DNA of 64,000 nt from Pseudacidovorax sp. (GCF_017991995.1 NZ_JAGOPN010000014.1:1-64000); one strand, 5' to 3'; positions 8,735-18,644 are shown, counted from the stretch's first letter. A program made the numbers and translations. Notes: generated from the sequence alone by a model not told the origin.

Positions 8735-9352
8735 TCAGCCGACGGGCCAGACCACGCCGTTGTCGTTGAGGATCGCGTCCAGCGGCACGTCGTGCGCCTC
8801 GGGCTCGAAGTCGTCGACGAAGCCGTTGGCAAAGCCCAGGCCCACGGTGAAGGGCCGGGGCTCCAGCGCCGCCAGCGTGCGGTCGTAGAAGCCGCCGCCG
8901 TAGCCCAGCCGGTAGCCGCCGGCGCTGTAGCCCAGGCAGGGCACGAACAGCAGCGTGGGCACGATCAGCTCGGTGTCCTTGGGCTTGGGGATGTCGTAGG
9001 CATCGTTCTCCATCGGGCAGCCGGGGTACCAGACGTGGAAAGTGAGCGTCTTGGTCTCGCGGTCCACCACCGGCAGGCCGATGCGGCGGCGCTGGGGCTC
9101 TTCCATCAGCTCGCCGTCCTCCTTCCAGCGATGCAGCGCCGGCAGGGGGTCGAACTCGCCCTTGATGGGCCAGTAGGCGCCGATCACCGTGTCGGGCCGG
9201 CCCACCAGCCAGAAGCGCATCACGCGCTGCAGCAGGTCGGCGCGCTGTAGGCGGTCGGGCATCGCCAGGCGTTGCTCGATGAGCGCCGCGCGGACCTGGG
9301 ACTTGAGAAAGGCCGCCGTGCCCGCGCGTTCTTCACCGTGTGCTTTGTCCAT
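8735..9352 (-). CDS. 5-formyltetrahydrofolate cyclo-ligase
   Basis: Converts 5-formyl-THF to 5,10-methenyl-THF with ATP. The 205-residue protein has the C-terminal signature LFVPCLGYSAGGYRLGYGGGFYDRTL near residues 145-170 and an N-terminal KSQVRAALIEQR helix with basic substrate-binding residues. Start MDKAHGEE at 9352; a second in-frame ATG at 9373 is possible. The slt start codon is only 9 nt away on the other strand, so the promoters of the two genes must overlap. YgfA/FAU1 family. Confidence 0.9.
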   Translation of the reverse strand: MDKAHGEERAGTAAFLKSQVRAALIEQRLAMPDRLQRADLLQRVMRFWLVGRPDTVIGAYWPIKGEFDPLPALHRWKEDGELMEEPQRRRIGLPVVDRETKTLTFHVWYPGCPMENDAYDIPKPKDTELIVPTLLFVPCLGYSAGGYRLGYGGGFYDRTLAALEPRPFTVGLGFANGFVDDFEPEAHDVPLDAILNDNGVVWPVG

Positions 9353-9355
9353 AAT
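9350..9355 (+). promoter_or_regulatory. slt -10 candidate, leaderless spacing
   Basis: CATAAT lies 6 nt before the slt ATG at 9362 and overlaps the start codon of the leftward cyclo-ligase gene. No good -35 was seen. Confidence 0.4.
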
Positions 9356-9361
9356 CCTTCG

Positions 9362-11359
9362 ATGCAGTTTCAAGGCATTTTGTCACCCCGCCGCGGCTGG
9401 CTCGCCGCCCTGGCCCTGGTGGCCGCCACCCTCGCACCGCCAGCCTGCGCCCAGGCCAACCGCAACGACGATGTGCTGCTGCAGATGAAGCAGGCCTTCC
9501 AGCGCGGCGACAAGGCCCGCCTCACGGCCCTGCTGCCGCAGGCCCGCGGCCATGTGCTCGAACCCTGGGCCGCGTACTGGGAGCTCAAGGCGCGCCTGGG
9601 CGACGCGAGCAGCGACGAGGTCAACGCCTTCTTTGCGCGCTACCCCGGCACCTACCAGGAAGACCGCCTGCGCAACGACTGGCTGCTGCTGATGGGCCAG
9701 CGCCGCGCCTGGGACGAGTTCGCCGCCGCGCATGCGGCCTTCCGCATGAACGACGACCGCGAGGTGCAGTGCTATGCCGTGCTGGTCGATGCGCTGCGCA
9801 GCGGTCGCGCCACCACGGCGCAGGTCGAGCAGGTGCGCCGCAACTGGCTGGCGCAGCGCGACCTGGACGACGGTTGCCTCACCGCCGCCGATCGGCTGAT
9901 CGCCGCCGGCGCCATGCCGAAGTCCGACGCCTGGAAGAAGGCGCGCATCGCCATGGAGGCCAATCGCCCCAGCGCCGCCCGCGCGGCCATCAACCTCGTC
10001 GCGCCCGAGGCGCTGCCCACCTTCGACCAGGTCAACGCCAGCGCCGTCAAGTTCCTGCTCGGCGCGGCCTCGGCCGCCTCCCGTGGCCGCAAGGAGATGG
10101 TCGTGCTGGCGCTGCTGCGCATGGCCGTGGCCGATCCCGACACCGCCGCCGCGCAGCTCGACAGCAAGTGGGGCCCGATGCTCAGCCCCGAAGAGCGCAA
10201 CTGGGTCTGGGGCAGCATCGGCCGCCAGGCCGCGCAGAAGCTCTCGCCGCAGGCCTTCGGCTACTTCGCCAACGTCAGCAAGAACGGCGACCTCACCGAC
10301 GACATGCTCGGCTGGAAGGTGCGCGCATCGCTGCGCATGGGCCAGTGGAAGGAGGTCGACGCCGCCGTCCGCGCCATGAGCGAAGAGGCGCAGCAGGACC
10401 CGACCTGGGTCTACTGGCGCGCCCGCGCCCTCCTGGCCCAGGGTGGCGAACGCCGCCAGCAGGAGGCCCGCACGCTGCTGGAGACCATCGCCGGCACGCG
10501 CGGCTTCTACGAACTGCTGGCGCTCGAAGAACTGGGCCAGCGCGCCCAGGTGCCCACGCCGCCCGCGCCCCTCACGCCCGAGGAGCGCGCCGCCGCGCAG
10601 AACAACCCCTCGCTGCAGCGCGGCCTCTACGCCATCGCCATGGGCCTGCGCCCCGAGGGCGTGCGCGAGTGGAACTACGCCACCAACCTGCACGACCGCG
10701 GCGGCATGGACGACCGCGCGCTGCTGGCCGCCGCCGACCTGGCGTGCCAGCGCGAGGTGTGGGACCGCTGCATCAACACCAGCGAACGCACCAAGGGCAC
10801 CATCGACGCGGTGCAGCGCTTTCCCATGCCCTTCCACGACACGGTTCTGCGCAAGAGCCAGGACATCGGCCTGGACCCGGCCTACGTCTACGGCCTGATC
10901 CGCCAGGAAAGCCGCTTCATCATGGATGCGCGCTCGGGCGTCGGCGCCTCGGGCCTGATGCAGGTGATGCCCGCCACCGCACGCTGGACGGCGCGCAAGA
11001 TCGGCCTGCCCTATTCGCCGGACATGATCACCGACCGCGAGACCAACATCACCATCGGCACCAACTACCTCAAGCTGGCGCTGGACGACTTCGACGGCTC
11101 CATGCCGCTGGCCGCCGCCGCCTACAACGCCGGCCCGGGCCGGCCGCGCAACTGGCGCAACGGGCCGGTGCTCGACGCCGCCATCTGGGCCGAGAACATT
11201 CCCTTTGCCGAGACGCGCGACTACGTGAAGAAGGTGATCGCCAACACCACCAACTATGCGGCGCTGATCTACGGCCGGCCGCAGTCCATCAAGGAACGCC
11301 TGGGCAGCGTGGGCCCGCGCAACCCGACAGAGCCCGAACCCAACAAGGACCTGCCCTGA
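9362..11359 (+). CDS. slt: Soluble lytic murein transglycosylase
   Basis: Periplasmic exo-lytic transglycosylase that cleaves peptidoglycan to 1,6-anhydromuropeptides. 665 residues. Signal peptide MQFQGILSPRRGWLAALALV, with cleavage near ACAQA. A long helical superhelical U/L region follows, then the C-terminal SLT domain with catalytic Glu in LIRQESRF and SGASGLMQVMP-like VGASGLMQVMPATA, plus AAAYNAGPGR. Length is close to E. coli Slt70 (645). Its anhydro products are substrates of AmpD, also encoded here (46613). Start chosen at the ATG that gives the signal peptide. Confidence 0.93.
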   Translation: MQFQGILSPRRGWLAALALVAATLAPPACAQANRNDDVLLQMKQAFQRGDKARLTALLPQARGHVLEPWAAYWELKARLGDASSDEVNAFFARYPGTYQEDRLRNDWLLLMGQRRAWDEFAAAHAAFRMNDDREVQCYAVLVDALRSGRATTAQVEQVRRNWLAQRDLDDGCLTAADRLIAAGAMPKSDAWKKARIAMEANRPSAARAAINLVAPEALPTFDQVNASAVKFLLGAASAASRGRKEMVVLALLRMAVADPDTAAAQLDSKWGPMLSPEERNWVWGSIGRQAAQKLSPQAFGYFANVSKNGDLTDDMLGWKVRASLRMGQWKEVDAAVRAMSEEAQQDPTWVYWRARALLAQGGERRQQEARTLLETIAGTRGFYELLALEELGQRAQVPTPPAPLTPEERAAAQNNPSLQRGLYAIAMGLRPEGVREWNYATNLHDRGGMDDRALLAAADLACQREVWDRCINTSERTKGTIDAVQRFPMPFHDTVLRKSQDIGLDPAYVYGLIRQESRFIMDARSGVGASGLMQVMPATARWTARKIGLPYSPDMITDRETNITIGTNYLKLALDDFDGSMPLAAAAYNAGPGRPRNWRNGPVLDAAIWAENIPFAETRDYVKKVIANTTNYAALIYGRPQSIKERLGSVGPRNPTEPEPNKDLP

Positions 11360-11382
11360 ACCGCTGAACCACCCGAAGCGCC

Positions 11383-11961
11383 ATGGACTGGATGGACATC
11401 GTCGCCGACACGCTGGCCACCGAGTTCTCGGACGTGCCCGATCTCGCCCAGCTGGTGCGCATCGTGGTGCGCCTGCTTCTGGCGGCGCTGCTGGGCCTGC
11501 TGCTGGGCTTCGAGCGCGAGTACGAGGGCAAGGCCGCCGGGGTGCGCACGCACATGCTGGTGGCCATCGGCTCGGCGCTGTTCGTGCTGGTGCCGCAGCA
11601 GGCCGGCATCGAGCCGGCCGACATGAGCCGCGTGATCCAGGGCCTGGTGGCTGGGGTCGGCTTCCTGTGCGCCGGCACCATCCTCAAGCGTGGCCGCAAT
11701 GAGGAGCAGGTGGAAGGCCTGACCACCGCCGCCGGCCTGTGGATGACGGCCGCCATCGGCATGGCCTGCGGGCTGGGTCGCGAGGTGACGGCCATCCTGA
11801 GCGCGCTGCTCGGCTTGGCGGTGCTGCAGGCCATGCCGCGGCTGGTGATCTGGGTGAGCCGCAGGGCCGGGCCGCCGCGCGGCGCCGACCGCATGGACGA
11901 GACGCGGATGACCGCCAGCCGGGGCGTCGACACCAAGCAGGGCCGCAGCACGAGGGACTGA
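11383..11961 (+). CDS. MgtC/SapB family membrane protein
   Basis: 192-residue inner-membrane protein with four to five transmembrane helices. It shows the family motif LLLGFEREYEGKAAGVRTHMLVAIGSALF near residues 40-68, with the conserved GxERE and GxRTH elements, and GVGFLCAGTILK. It begins 23 nt after slt, so co-transcription is plausible. Members of the family act in Mg2+ or acid stress and phosphate homeostasis; the specific role here is unknown. The C-terminal tail is short and hydrophilic, without an ACT domain. Confidence 0.88.
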   Translation: MDWMDIVADTLATEFSDVPDLAQLVRIVVRLLLAALLGLLLGFEREYEGKAAGVRTHMLVAIGSALFVLVPQQAGIEPADMSRVIQGLVAGVGFLCAGTILKRGRNEEQVEGLTTAAGLWMTAAIGMACGLGREVTAILSALLGLAVLQAMPRLVIWVSRRAGPPRGADRMDETRMTASRGVDTKQGRSTRD

Positions 11962-12009
11962 GCGATGCGCTGGCGCCGGATGCCGCCACGCGGCGGCAGC
12001 GAAGCCGCT

Positions 12010-12044
12010 GGCACGGCACGGCACGGCACGGCACGGCACGGCAC
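12010..12044. repeat. GGCAC pentanucleotide tandem repeat (7 copies)
   Basis: Seven perfect tandem copies of GGCAC lie in the spacer between the MgtC-like gene and the GST gene, 94 nt before the GST start. Slippage could alter promoter spacing. A TAGCAT hexamer follows at about 12093-12098. Confidence 0.9.
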
Positions 12045-12137
12045 GCATCAATCTCCGCCATTTTTTGCATCGATGGGCCGGGGAATCGCCCCTAGCATGC
12101 CTCTCGCCCGCTCTTTCACTCAGCCCCGGAGATCTCC

Positions 12138-12830
12138 ATGTCCACCCTCCAGCTCTACATCGGCAACAAGAACTACTCGTCCTGGTCCATGCGCCCCTGG
12201 GTGCTGATGAAGCAGGCGGGCATCCCCTTCGAGGAGGTGATGGTGCGCTTCGACAGTTTCGAGGCCGACTCGCGCTTCAAGGCCGTGGTGGGTGCCGTCA
12301 ACCCGACGGGCAAGGTGCCGGTGCTGGTGGATGGTCCGGTGGTGGTGTGGGACACGCTGGCCATCGCCGAATACCTGGCCGAGCGCTTCCCCGACAAGCA
12401 GTTGTGGCCTGCCGACGTCGCGGCCCGCGCACATGCCCGCAGCATCTGCGCCGAGATGCATGCCGGCTTCGGCGCCCTGCGCAACCACTGCGGCATGAAC
12501 ATCGAGGCCTCGCTGCCCGAGGTGGGCGCCCGCCTGATGCGCGAAGAGCCGGCCGTGGTCGCCGACCTGGCGCGCATCTGCCAGATGTGGGAAGGCCTGC
12601 TGCAGCGGCACGGCGGCCCCATGCTCTTCGGCGAATTCGGCATTGCCGACGCGTACTACGCGCCGGTGGCCACGCGCATCCGCACCTATGCGCTGCCCGT
12701 GCCCGCCGCCATCGATGCCTACATCGACCGCCTCTACGCGCTGCCCGGCGTGAAGGCCTGGATCGACGAGGCGCTGGCCGAACACGACTTCGTCCCGATG
12801 GACGAGCCCTACCGTACCTCGCGCGACTGA
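12138..12830 (+). CDS. Glutathione S-transferase family protein
   Basis: 230-residue GST. The N-terminal thioredoxin-like domain reads LQLYIGNKNYSSWSMRPWVLMKQAGIPFEE, with catalytic Ser in the YSSWSMRP motif, and PTGKVPVLVDGPVVVWDTLAI provides the cis-Pro and glutathione-binding Asp/Thr. The C-terminal helical domain ends FVPMDEPYR. GGAG precedes the ATG. The substrate is unknown. It stands alone between mgtC and cca. Confidence 0.9.
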   Translation: MSTLQLYIGNKNYSSWSMRPWVLMKQAGIPFEEVMVRFDSFEADSRFKAVVGAVNPTGKVPVLVDGPVVVWDTLAIAEYLAERFPDKQLWPADVAARAHARSICAEMHAGFGALRNHCGMNIEASLPEVGARLMREEPAVVADLARICQMWEGLLQRHGGPMLFGEFGIADAYYAPVATRIRTYALPVPAAIDAYIDRLYALPGVKAWIDEALAEHDFVPMDEPYRTSRD

Positions 12831-12905
12831 GCCACTCAGCCGCTGAGCGAAAGAGCGGCCAAGCGGGCAGGCGGCAACGCCACCGATCAGCGGTGCGCCC
12901 GCCCC

Positions 12906-12911
12906 TACACT
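12906..12911 (+). promoter_or_regulatory. cca -10 candidate, leaderless spacing
   Basis: TACACT ends 6 nt before the cca ATG at 12918. No Shine-Dalgarno and no convincing -35 is seen. Confidence 0.4.
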
Positions 12912-12917
12912 GCCCCG

Positions 12918-14168
12918 ATGCAGAAGTTTCTTGTGGGCGGCGCCATCCGCGATGCGCTGTTGGGGCGGCCCGGCAGCGACCGCGACTGGGTGGTGGTCGG
13001 CGCGACCCCGCAGCAGATGCTGGACGCCGGCTACTTGCCGGTGGGCCGCGACTTCCCGGTCTTCCTCCATCCCGACACGCGCGAGGAATACGCCCTCGCC
13101 CGCACCGAGCGAAAGAGCGGTCCGGGCTACCGCGGCTTCGTGGTCCATGCCGCGCCCGAGGTCACGCTGGATGAGGACCTGGCCCGCCGCGACCTGACCA
13201 TCAACGCCATCGCCCTGCCGGCCGACCTGGCCGACACCGAGCCGCTGCGCACCGACGCCCTCGTCGACCCCTTCCACGGCCAGCGCGACCTGCAGCAGAA
13301 GGTGCTGCGCCATGTGACCGACGCCTTCCGCGAGGACCCCGTGCGCATCCTGCGCCTGGCGCGCTTCGCCGCCAAGCTGCACGACTTCAGCGTGGCGCCC
13401 GAGACCCTGGCGCTGATGCGCGGCATGGTCGAGGCGGGCGAGGCCGATGCGCTGGTGCCCGAGCGCGTGTGGCAGGAACTGGCCCGCGGCCTGATGGAGC
13501 CGAAGCCTTCGCGCATGTTCGAGGTGCTGCGCGCCTGTGGCGCCCTGCGCGTGCTGTTGCCGGAAGTGGACCGCCTGTGGGGCGTGCCGCAGCGCGCCGA
13601 GCACCATCCAGAAGTCGACACCGGCGTGCACCTGATGATGGTGCTGGACATGAGCGCCCGCCTGCAGGCGCCACTGCCCGTGCGTTTCGCCTGCCTCACG
13701 CACGACCTGGGCAAGGGCACCACGCCCGCCGACGTGCTGCCGCGCCACATCGGCCACGAACAGCGCAGCGCGCGCATCTTGGCCGGCCTGTGCGAGCGCT
13801 GGCGCGTGCCCACCGAGGTACGCGAGCTGGCCGACGTGGTGGCACGCGAGCACGGCAACATCCACCGCAGCGATGAACTGGGCCCGGCCGCCCTTCTGCG
13901 CCTGCTGGAGCGCTGCGACGCCCTGCGCCGGCCCGAGCGCTTCGCGGATGCACTCCTCGCCTGCGAATGCGACGCCCGCGGCCGCCTGGGCTTCGAGGAG
14001 CGGCCCTATGCGCCGCGCGAGCGCCTGCTGGCCGTGCTGGCCGCCGTGCAGGCCGTGGCCACCGAGCCCATCGCCCGAGAAGCCCTGGCCCGCGGCGCCA
14101 AGGGACCGCAGATCGGGCAGGCGATCCAGGCGGCGCGCGAAGCGGCGATTTCAGGGATGACGGGCTGA
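12918..14168 (+). CDS. cca: Multifunctional CCA tRNA nucleotidyltransferase
   Basis: Adds or repairs the 3'-CCA of tRNAs. 416 residues, as E. coli (412). The N-terminal class II nucleotidyltransferase head has the [14 protein letters not shown] motif and catalytic [19 protein letters not shown] follows. [16 protein letters not shown] is the nucleotide-recognition region. The C-terminal HD domain has [13 protein letters not shown], typical of proteobacterial enzymes with phosphatase/phosphodiesterase activity. The 3' end overlaps the convergent membrane-protein gene by 18 bp. Confidence 0.96.
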   Translation: MQKFLVGGAIRDALLGRPGSDRDWVVVGATPQQMLDAGYLPVGRDFPVFLHPDTREEYALARTERKSGPGYRGFVVHAAPEVTLDEDLARRDLTINAIALPADLADTEPLRTDALVDPFHGQRDLQQKVLRHVTDAFREDPVRILRLARFAAKLHDFSVAPETLALMRGMVEAGEADALVPERVWQELARGLMEPKPSRMFEVLRACGALRVLLPEVDRLWGVPQRAEHHPEVDTGVHLMMVLDMSARLQAPLPVRFACLTHDLGKGTTPADVLPRHIGHEQRSARILAGLCERWRVPTEVRELADVVAREHGNIHRSDELGPAALLRLLERCDALRRPERFADALLACECDARGRLGFEERPYAPRERLLAVLAAVQAVATEPIAREALARGAKGPQIGQAIQAAREAAISGMTG

Positions 14169-15266
14169 TCCCGCGGGTGGACCGGCAACGTCGGGCATGG
14201 GGCGCAGCACAAGCTCCACGGCACTGTCCGCCACCGACACCCGCGGCGCTTCGGGATCCGCGTCCCAGCCGTTGATGCGGCGCACCTGCAGCACCCAGCG
14301 GCCGCCGCCGCGCAGATCGACGCGGGCCGTCACGGCATTGCCGTACTCACGGCAGCCCGCGCCGGCCGCTTCGTCGGCCAGCTTGAAGGGCAGGTCGCCC
14401 TTGCGCACGGGCACCGCCGACAGCAGCGTCAGGCAGGCCGCGCGGTTGACCCGGAGCTGCGATTCGCCGTCGATCCGCAGACCGACCACCGTGGCTGCGG
14501 CTTCGGCAATGAATCCGGCCCGGCCGACGAAGACGATCAGGCCGAGCAGGAGGCCCACGAAGACGGTGCTGACCAACGAGGCGCCCTTTCCCAATCCGGG
14601 CAGTGCATTGATCACGGTGAGCAGGCATGGCGCCGCCAACAGCGCGAGCCAGACTCCCCACTCTGGCACGTCGGGGTCCAGCACGCCGAGCTTCAGAAGC
14701 CCGATCAAGGCGCCAAGGGCGAGCGCACAGCCCCCCGTACCGCTCGCCAGCACACTCAGCGTAGCGCGCCACCATCTCGCCCTCCTTGCCCGAATCAGTC
14801 GAAAGAGCGCCCCAGCCACCACGGCGAGTGCGATGACCAAGCCTCCGATCCATCCCGAAGCGTCACGCGTGGTCCTCGCGACAATCCATATGGCGAATGC
14901 CAGAAACGCCACCAACTGTGTGAGCACGGCCTCCTTGAAGCCGAGACGCGGAAGTTCATACAGCGCGGTGATCCAGACCGGCGCCTGCAAAAGAATCCAC
15001 AGGCTCACCAAGCCCAGCAGCACGACCAGCGCGACGGCCGCCCCGAAACCGATCGACACGCTCGCCTCCGGGCCATAGCCGATCAACATGCAGTAGCGGT
15101 GCACCACCGCAGCGCCCGCCATCACCGACAGCGCGCTCAGCGCCGCCATCGGCACTTCCTGGAGCGTGGCAAAGAGGTTGCGCGCGACCGGCCACCAGAA
15201 CGACCGCGATGGCCCTTGAGTGCTGCGCTTTCGCGCAGCCATCCGCGCGGATGGCTTGATGGACAT
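14151..15266 (-). CDS. Uncharacterised multi-pass membrane protein
   Basis: 371-residue protein that I do not recognise. After about 25 basic N-terminal residues it has eight or so hydrophobic segments, including [46 protein letters not shown] and [13 protein letters not shown]. It ends in a soluble domain of about 100 residues ([11 protein letters not shown] to the end), with two cysteines, predicted to be on one face of the membrane. The N-terminal half resembles Yip1-like or rhomboid-like topology only in a general way. Start at [16 protein letters not shown] at 15242 is an alternative. Convergent with cca. Confidence 0.65.
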   Translation of the reverse strand: MSIKPSARMAARKRSTQGPSRSFWWPVARNLFATLQEVPMAALSALSVMAGAAVVHRYCMLIGYGPEASVSIGFGAAVALVVLLGLVSLWILLQAPVWITALYELPRLGFKEAVLTQLVAFLAFAIWIVARTTRDASGWIGGLVIALAVVAGALFRLIRARRARWWRATLSVLASGTGGCALALGALIGLLKLGVLDPDVPEWGVWLALLAAPCLLTVINALPGLGKGASLVSTVFVGLLLGLIVFVGRAGFIAEAAATVVGLRIDGESQLRVNRAACLTLLSAVPVRKGDLPFKLADEAAGAGCREYGNAVTARVDLRGGGRWVLQVRRINGWDADPEAPRVSVADSAVELVLRPMPDVAGPPAGSARHP

Positions 15267-15410
15267 GGGGTGGCTTTCAGCAGTTCTCACAGACTCCCTC
15301 CTCCTTGACGGACTGGTATGACTGCGCCCATCGGCGCGAGCGCAGATCATCGTCCCTGCGCCCTCAGCACCGCGCGGCATTGGCCGACGCAGCCCCCGCC
15401 CTCTGGCTGC

Positions 15411-15416
15411 TAAGGT
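15411..15416 (+). promoter_or_regulatory. otsB -10 candidate, leaderless spacing
   Basis: TAAGGT lies 7 nt before the otsB ATG (15424), without a Shine-Dalgarno. Confidence 0.35.
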
Positions 15417-15423
15417 CCAGTCG

Positions 15424-16173
15424 ATGCAAATGCCTTTCCTGCCAGGGCGCGACGCCGCCCTGTTCCTGGACTTCGACGGCACATTGGTCGGCATCGCGGA
15501 GACGCCCGAGGCCGTCAAGGTGCCCGACGGCCTGGTGCCGCTGCTGGCCCAGTTGCACGACGCCCTGGAGGGCGCCGTGGCCATCGTCTCCGGCCGGCCT
15601 GTCGATGTGCTCGACCGCTTCCTCGCCCCCCTGCGTCTGCCTACCGCCGGTGAGCACGGCGCGCATCGGCGCGATGCCGACGGGCACTTGATGGAGCGTG
15701 CGCCCACCGACCTGTCCGAAGTCATTGCCGCAGCCAACGCGCTGGCCAACCGCCATACCGGCCTGCTGGTCGAGCGCAAGCAGGCCGCCGTCGCGCTGCA
15801 CTACCGCCTCGCACCCGAGCTCGAGCAACTCTGTCTGGACACCATGGCCGAGACGGTCGGCGACCGCCCGGAGTTCGAACTGCTGCACGGCAAATGCGTG
15901 GTGGAGATCAAGCCGGCCGGCACCAACAAGGGCACGGCCATCACGGCCTATCTGAAAGAAGCACCCTTCCTCGACCGCAAGCCCTTCTTCTTCGGCGACG
16001 ACACCACCGATGAGAGCGGATTCGCCGTGGCACAGGCCCATGGCGGTCTGGGCATCAAGGTGGGGCCGGGCAGCACCCGCGCCACGGCGCGGGTCGATGG
16101 TCCGGCTGCCGTGTACGAATGGCTCAAGCAGGCGGCCGACGCGTTGGCCGGCCCAGGGACGGCGCCCCGCTGA
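15424..16173 (+). CDS. otsB: Trehalose-6-phosphate phosphatase
   Basis: Dephosphorylates trehalose-6-phosphate to trehalose; HAD superfamily. 249 residues (E. coli 266). HAD motif I LFLDFDGTLVGIA has the nucleophile Asp and acid/base Asp; motif II is VAIVSGRP; GEHGAHRR follows. Lys in VVEIKPAGTNKGTAI and motif IV FFFGDDTTDESGF are present. It is the first gene of otsBA, 35 nt before otsA, so both steps of trehalose synthesis are co-transcribed for osmotic or desiccation protection. Confidence 0.95.
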   Translation: MQMPFLPGRDAALFLDFDGTLVGIAETPEAVKVPDGLVPLLAQLHDALEGAVAIVSGRPVDVLDRFLAPLRLPTAGEHGAHRRDADGHLMERAPTDLSEVIAAANALANRHTGLLVERKQAAVALHYRLAPELEQLCLDTMAETVGDRPEFELLHGKCVVEIKPAGTNKGTAITAYLKEAPFLDRKPFFFGDDTTDESGFAVAQAHGGLGIKVGPGSTRATARVDGPAAVYEWLKQAADALAGPGTAPR

Positions 16174-16208
16174 AGCGCCGCACAACCGACGAGGAGAAGC
16201 AAAGAGAC

Positions 16209-17594
16209 ATGGCAAGACTGGTCGTGATTTCCAACCGGGTGGCAGACCCGCGCAAGGTGGCCGCAGGCGGCCTGGCAGTGGCCTTGGGCGAATCCCTGCA
16301 GCAGACGGGCGGCCTCTGGTTCGGCTGGAGCGGCACCATCGTCGAGGACGGGCCCACCGGCGAAGGCGAGCTGCACCGCCACCAGGCCGGCAAGGTGACG
16401 CTGGCCACGCTGGACCTGTGCCGCGAGGACCACGACGCCTACTACCTGGGCTACAGCAACAAGGTGCTCTGGCCCGTCTTCCACAACCGGCTGGACCTGG
16501 CGAATTTCGACGCCGGCTTCATCGGTGGCTACCGCCGCGTCAACCAGCTGTTCGCGCGCAAGCTGATGCCCCTGCTGCAGGAAGACGACATCCTGTGGGT
16601 GCACGACTACCACCTGATCCCACTGGCCGCCGAGCTGCGCGCCATGGGCTGCAAGCAGAAGATCGGCTTCTTCCTGCACATCCCGCTGCCGCCGCAGATC
16701 ATCCTGGCGGCGATTCCGCAGCACGAGTGGCTGATGCGCTCGCTGTTCGCCTATGACGTGGTGGGCTTCCAGGCGCAGCAGGACGTGCAGCACTTCGAGC
16801 GCTACGTGAGCAACGAGGCGCATGGCGAGGCACTGGGCAACGACCAGTTCCGCGCCTGGGGCCAGACGGTGCGGGCGAGTGCCTTTCCCATCGGCATCGA
16901 CGTGGACGAGTTCCTGGCGCTCACGCATGCCAAGGAAGCGCGCGACATGCACGAGACGGTGCGGCGCGAGTATTCGCAGCGCCGCCTGCTGCTGGGCATC
17001 GACCGGCTCGACTATTCCAAGGGCATTCCGCAGCGGGCGCGGGCCTTCCGCGAGCTGCTGGCACGCTATCCGGAGAACCACCGCAGCGCCACGCTGATCC
17101 AGATCGCCTCGCCCACGCGCGAGGACGTGGATGCCTATGGCGACATCCGCCGCGAGCTGGAGTCGCTGTGCGGCGCCATCAACGGCGACTACGGCGAGCT
17201 CGACTGGATGCCGGTGCGCTACATCCACCGCACGGTGGCCCGCAAGCGGGTCCCGGGCCTGTGCCGCGCGGCGGCCGTGGGCCTGGTGACGCCGCTGCGC
17301 GATGGCATGAACCTGGTGGCCAAGGAGTACATCGCCGCGCAGGATCCGGCCGATCCGGGGGTGCTCGTGCTCTCGCGCTTCGCGGGTGCCGCGGAGCAGC
17401 TGAAGGAAGCGTTGCTGGTCAATCCCTACGACACCCACGGCACGGCCGAGACCATCCAGCAGGCCCTGCACATGCCGCTGGAAGAGCGCCGGGCCCGCCA
17501 CCAGAAGCTGCTGTCGCGCATCCGCGAGCAGGACGTGCACTGGTGGCGCCGGACCTTCCTGGACGCGCTGCGCGACGCGCCGGGCGTGGACTGA
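16209..17594 (+). CDS. otsA: Trehalose-6-phosphate synthase
   Basis: GT20 glycosyltransferase joining UDP-glucose and glucose-6-phosphate to trehalose-6-phosphate. 461 residues (E. coli 474). It starts [16 protein letters not shown]. Conserved blocks include GLWFGWSG, the [14 protein letters not shown] sugar-binding region, [27 protein letters not shown] with the Arg/Lys phosphate ligands, and GMNLVAKEY near the C terminus. The start codon at 16209 is preceded by GAGGAGAAG. Second gene of otsBA. Confidence 0.96.
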   Translation: MARLVVISNRVADPRKVAAGGLAVALGESLQQTGGLWFGWSGTIVEDGPTGEGELHRHQAGKVTLATLDLCREDHDAYYLGYSNKVLWPVFHNRLDLANFDAGFIGGYRRVNQLFARKLMPLLQEDDILWVHDYHLIPLAAELRAMGCKQKIGFFLHIPLPPQIILAAIPQHEWLMRSLFAYDVVGFQAQQDVQHFERYVSNEAHGEALGNDQFRAWGQTVRASAFPIGIDVDEFLALTHAKEARDMHETVRREYSQRRLLLGIDRLDYSKGIPQRARAFRELLARYPENHRSATLIQIASPTREDVDAYGDIRRELESLCGAINGDYGELDWMPVRYIHRTVARKRVPGLCRAAAVGLVTPLRDGMNLVAKEYIAAQDPADPGVLVLSRFAGAAEQLKEALLVNPYDTHGTAETIQQALHMPLEERRARHQKLLSRIREQDVHWWRRTFLDALRDAPGVD

Positions 17595-17612
17595 CCGCGC
17601 CGCGCAGAGTGC

Positions 17613-18536
17613 TCAGCGGCTGCGGGCCGCGTCGTCCTCGGCCAGGGCCTGGCCGACCAGGCCGGCCAGCCAGTCCATGAAGACCTGCAACCGGCGCGGC
17701 ACCTGCCGCCGGTGCGCATAGAGCAGCGTGATCGGCAGCGGTGGCGCGCGCCATTCGGGCAGCACCTCCACCAGTTCTCCGCGCGCCAGCGCCTCCCGGT
17801 GGCCCAACACGGGCGCCTGGATCAGCCCCAGGCCGGCGCGGCAGGCGGCCTCGTAGGCCAGCGTGTTGTTCACCGTGATCACCGCCGGCATCTCGAAGCT
17901 GCGCGGCTCACCGCCCTCCTCGTACTCCCACAAGGCCGGCCAGCCCGCCAGGCGCGATGAATAGCGCACCAGCTGGTGGCCCTGGCGCAGCTCGTCCAGG
18001 TTGCGCGGGTGGCCGTGCTTCGCCAGGTAGGCGGGCGAGGCCAGGTTGGCCTGCACCATCTGCCCGACCGGCCGCGCCACCAGGCCCGACTCCTGCAGCA
18101 CCCCGACGCGCAGCACGCAGTCGAAGCCGTCGTGCACCAGGTCCACCCGGCGGTCGGTGCTGCCCAGATCCACTTCCAGCAAGGGATGGTCGGCCAGGAA
18201 GGCGGGCAGGTTCGGCAGCACCACGCGGGCGCCCAGTTGCAGCGGCACATCGGCACGGATGCGCCCACGCAACGATCCCGGCTGGCGGCTGAACAGTGAT
18301 TGCAGGTCCTCCGCCTCCGCCAGCAGCGCCTGCGCCCGCTCCACGAAGGCCTCGCCATCGGGCGTGACCCGCACGGTGCGGGTCGTGCGCTGCAGCAGCC
18401 GGGTGCCCACCGTCGCCTCCAGCTGCTGCACGACGGCCGACACGCGGGCCCGTGTCAGGCCCAGCCGCTCGGCGGCGCGGGTGAAGCTGGCCAGCTCGGC
18501 CACCTGGACATACACACGCAAGGAATCGAGGTCCAT
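17613..18536 (-). CDS. LysR family transcriptional regulator
   Basis: 307 residues. The HTH is LDSLRVYVQVAELASFTRAAERLGLTRARVSAVVQQLEATVG. The effector domain begins GRIRADVPLQLGARVVLPNLPAFLA and has the DCVLRVGVLQESGLVARPVG element of the large AaeR/DmlR-like clade that often controls a neighbouring SDR. Divergent from the SDR gene at 18645 across a 108-bp spacer that is AT-rich for this genome. It probably represses itself and controls the SDR. Effector unknown. Confidence 0.9.
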   Translation of the reverse strand: MDLDSLRVYVQVAELASFTRAAERLGLTRARVSAVVQQLEATVGTRLLQRTTRTVRVTPDGEAFVERAQALLAEAEDLQSLFSRQPGSLRGRIRADVPLQLGARVVLPNLPAFLADHPLLEVDLGSTDRRVDLVHDGFDCVLRVGVLQESGLVARPVGQMVQANLASPAYLAKHGHPRNLDELRQGHQLVRYSSRLAGWPALWEYEEGGEPRSFEMPAVITVNNTLAYEAACRAGLGLIQAPVLGHREALARGELVEVLPEWRAPPLPITLLYAHRRQVPRRLQVFMDWLAGLVGQALAEDDAARSR

Positions 18537-18539
18537 TGG

Positions 18540-18559
18540 TCACTCAGAAAAGACAGTGA
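18540..18559. promoter_or_regulatory. dyad in the LysR/SDR spacer
   Basis: TCACT-N10-AGTGA, starting 4 nt from the LysR start codon, followed by the palindrome TGAATTCA (18557-18564). A TAAAGT -10-like hexamer for the SDR gene sits at 18599-18604. Candidate LysR operator. Confidence 0.35.
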
Positions 18560-18644
18560 ATTCATTTTCTACGGCTTTTTCTGGAGATTGCATCTTCTTA
18601 AAGTACCAGTCATCCCATCCACCTCTCCCCACAAGGAAGCAGCC

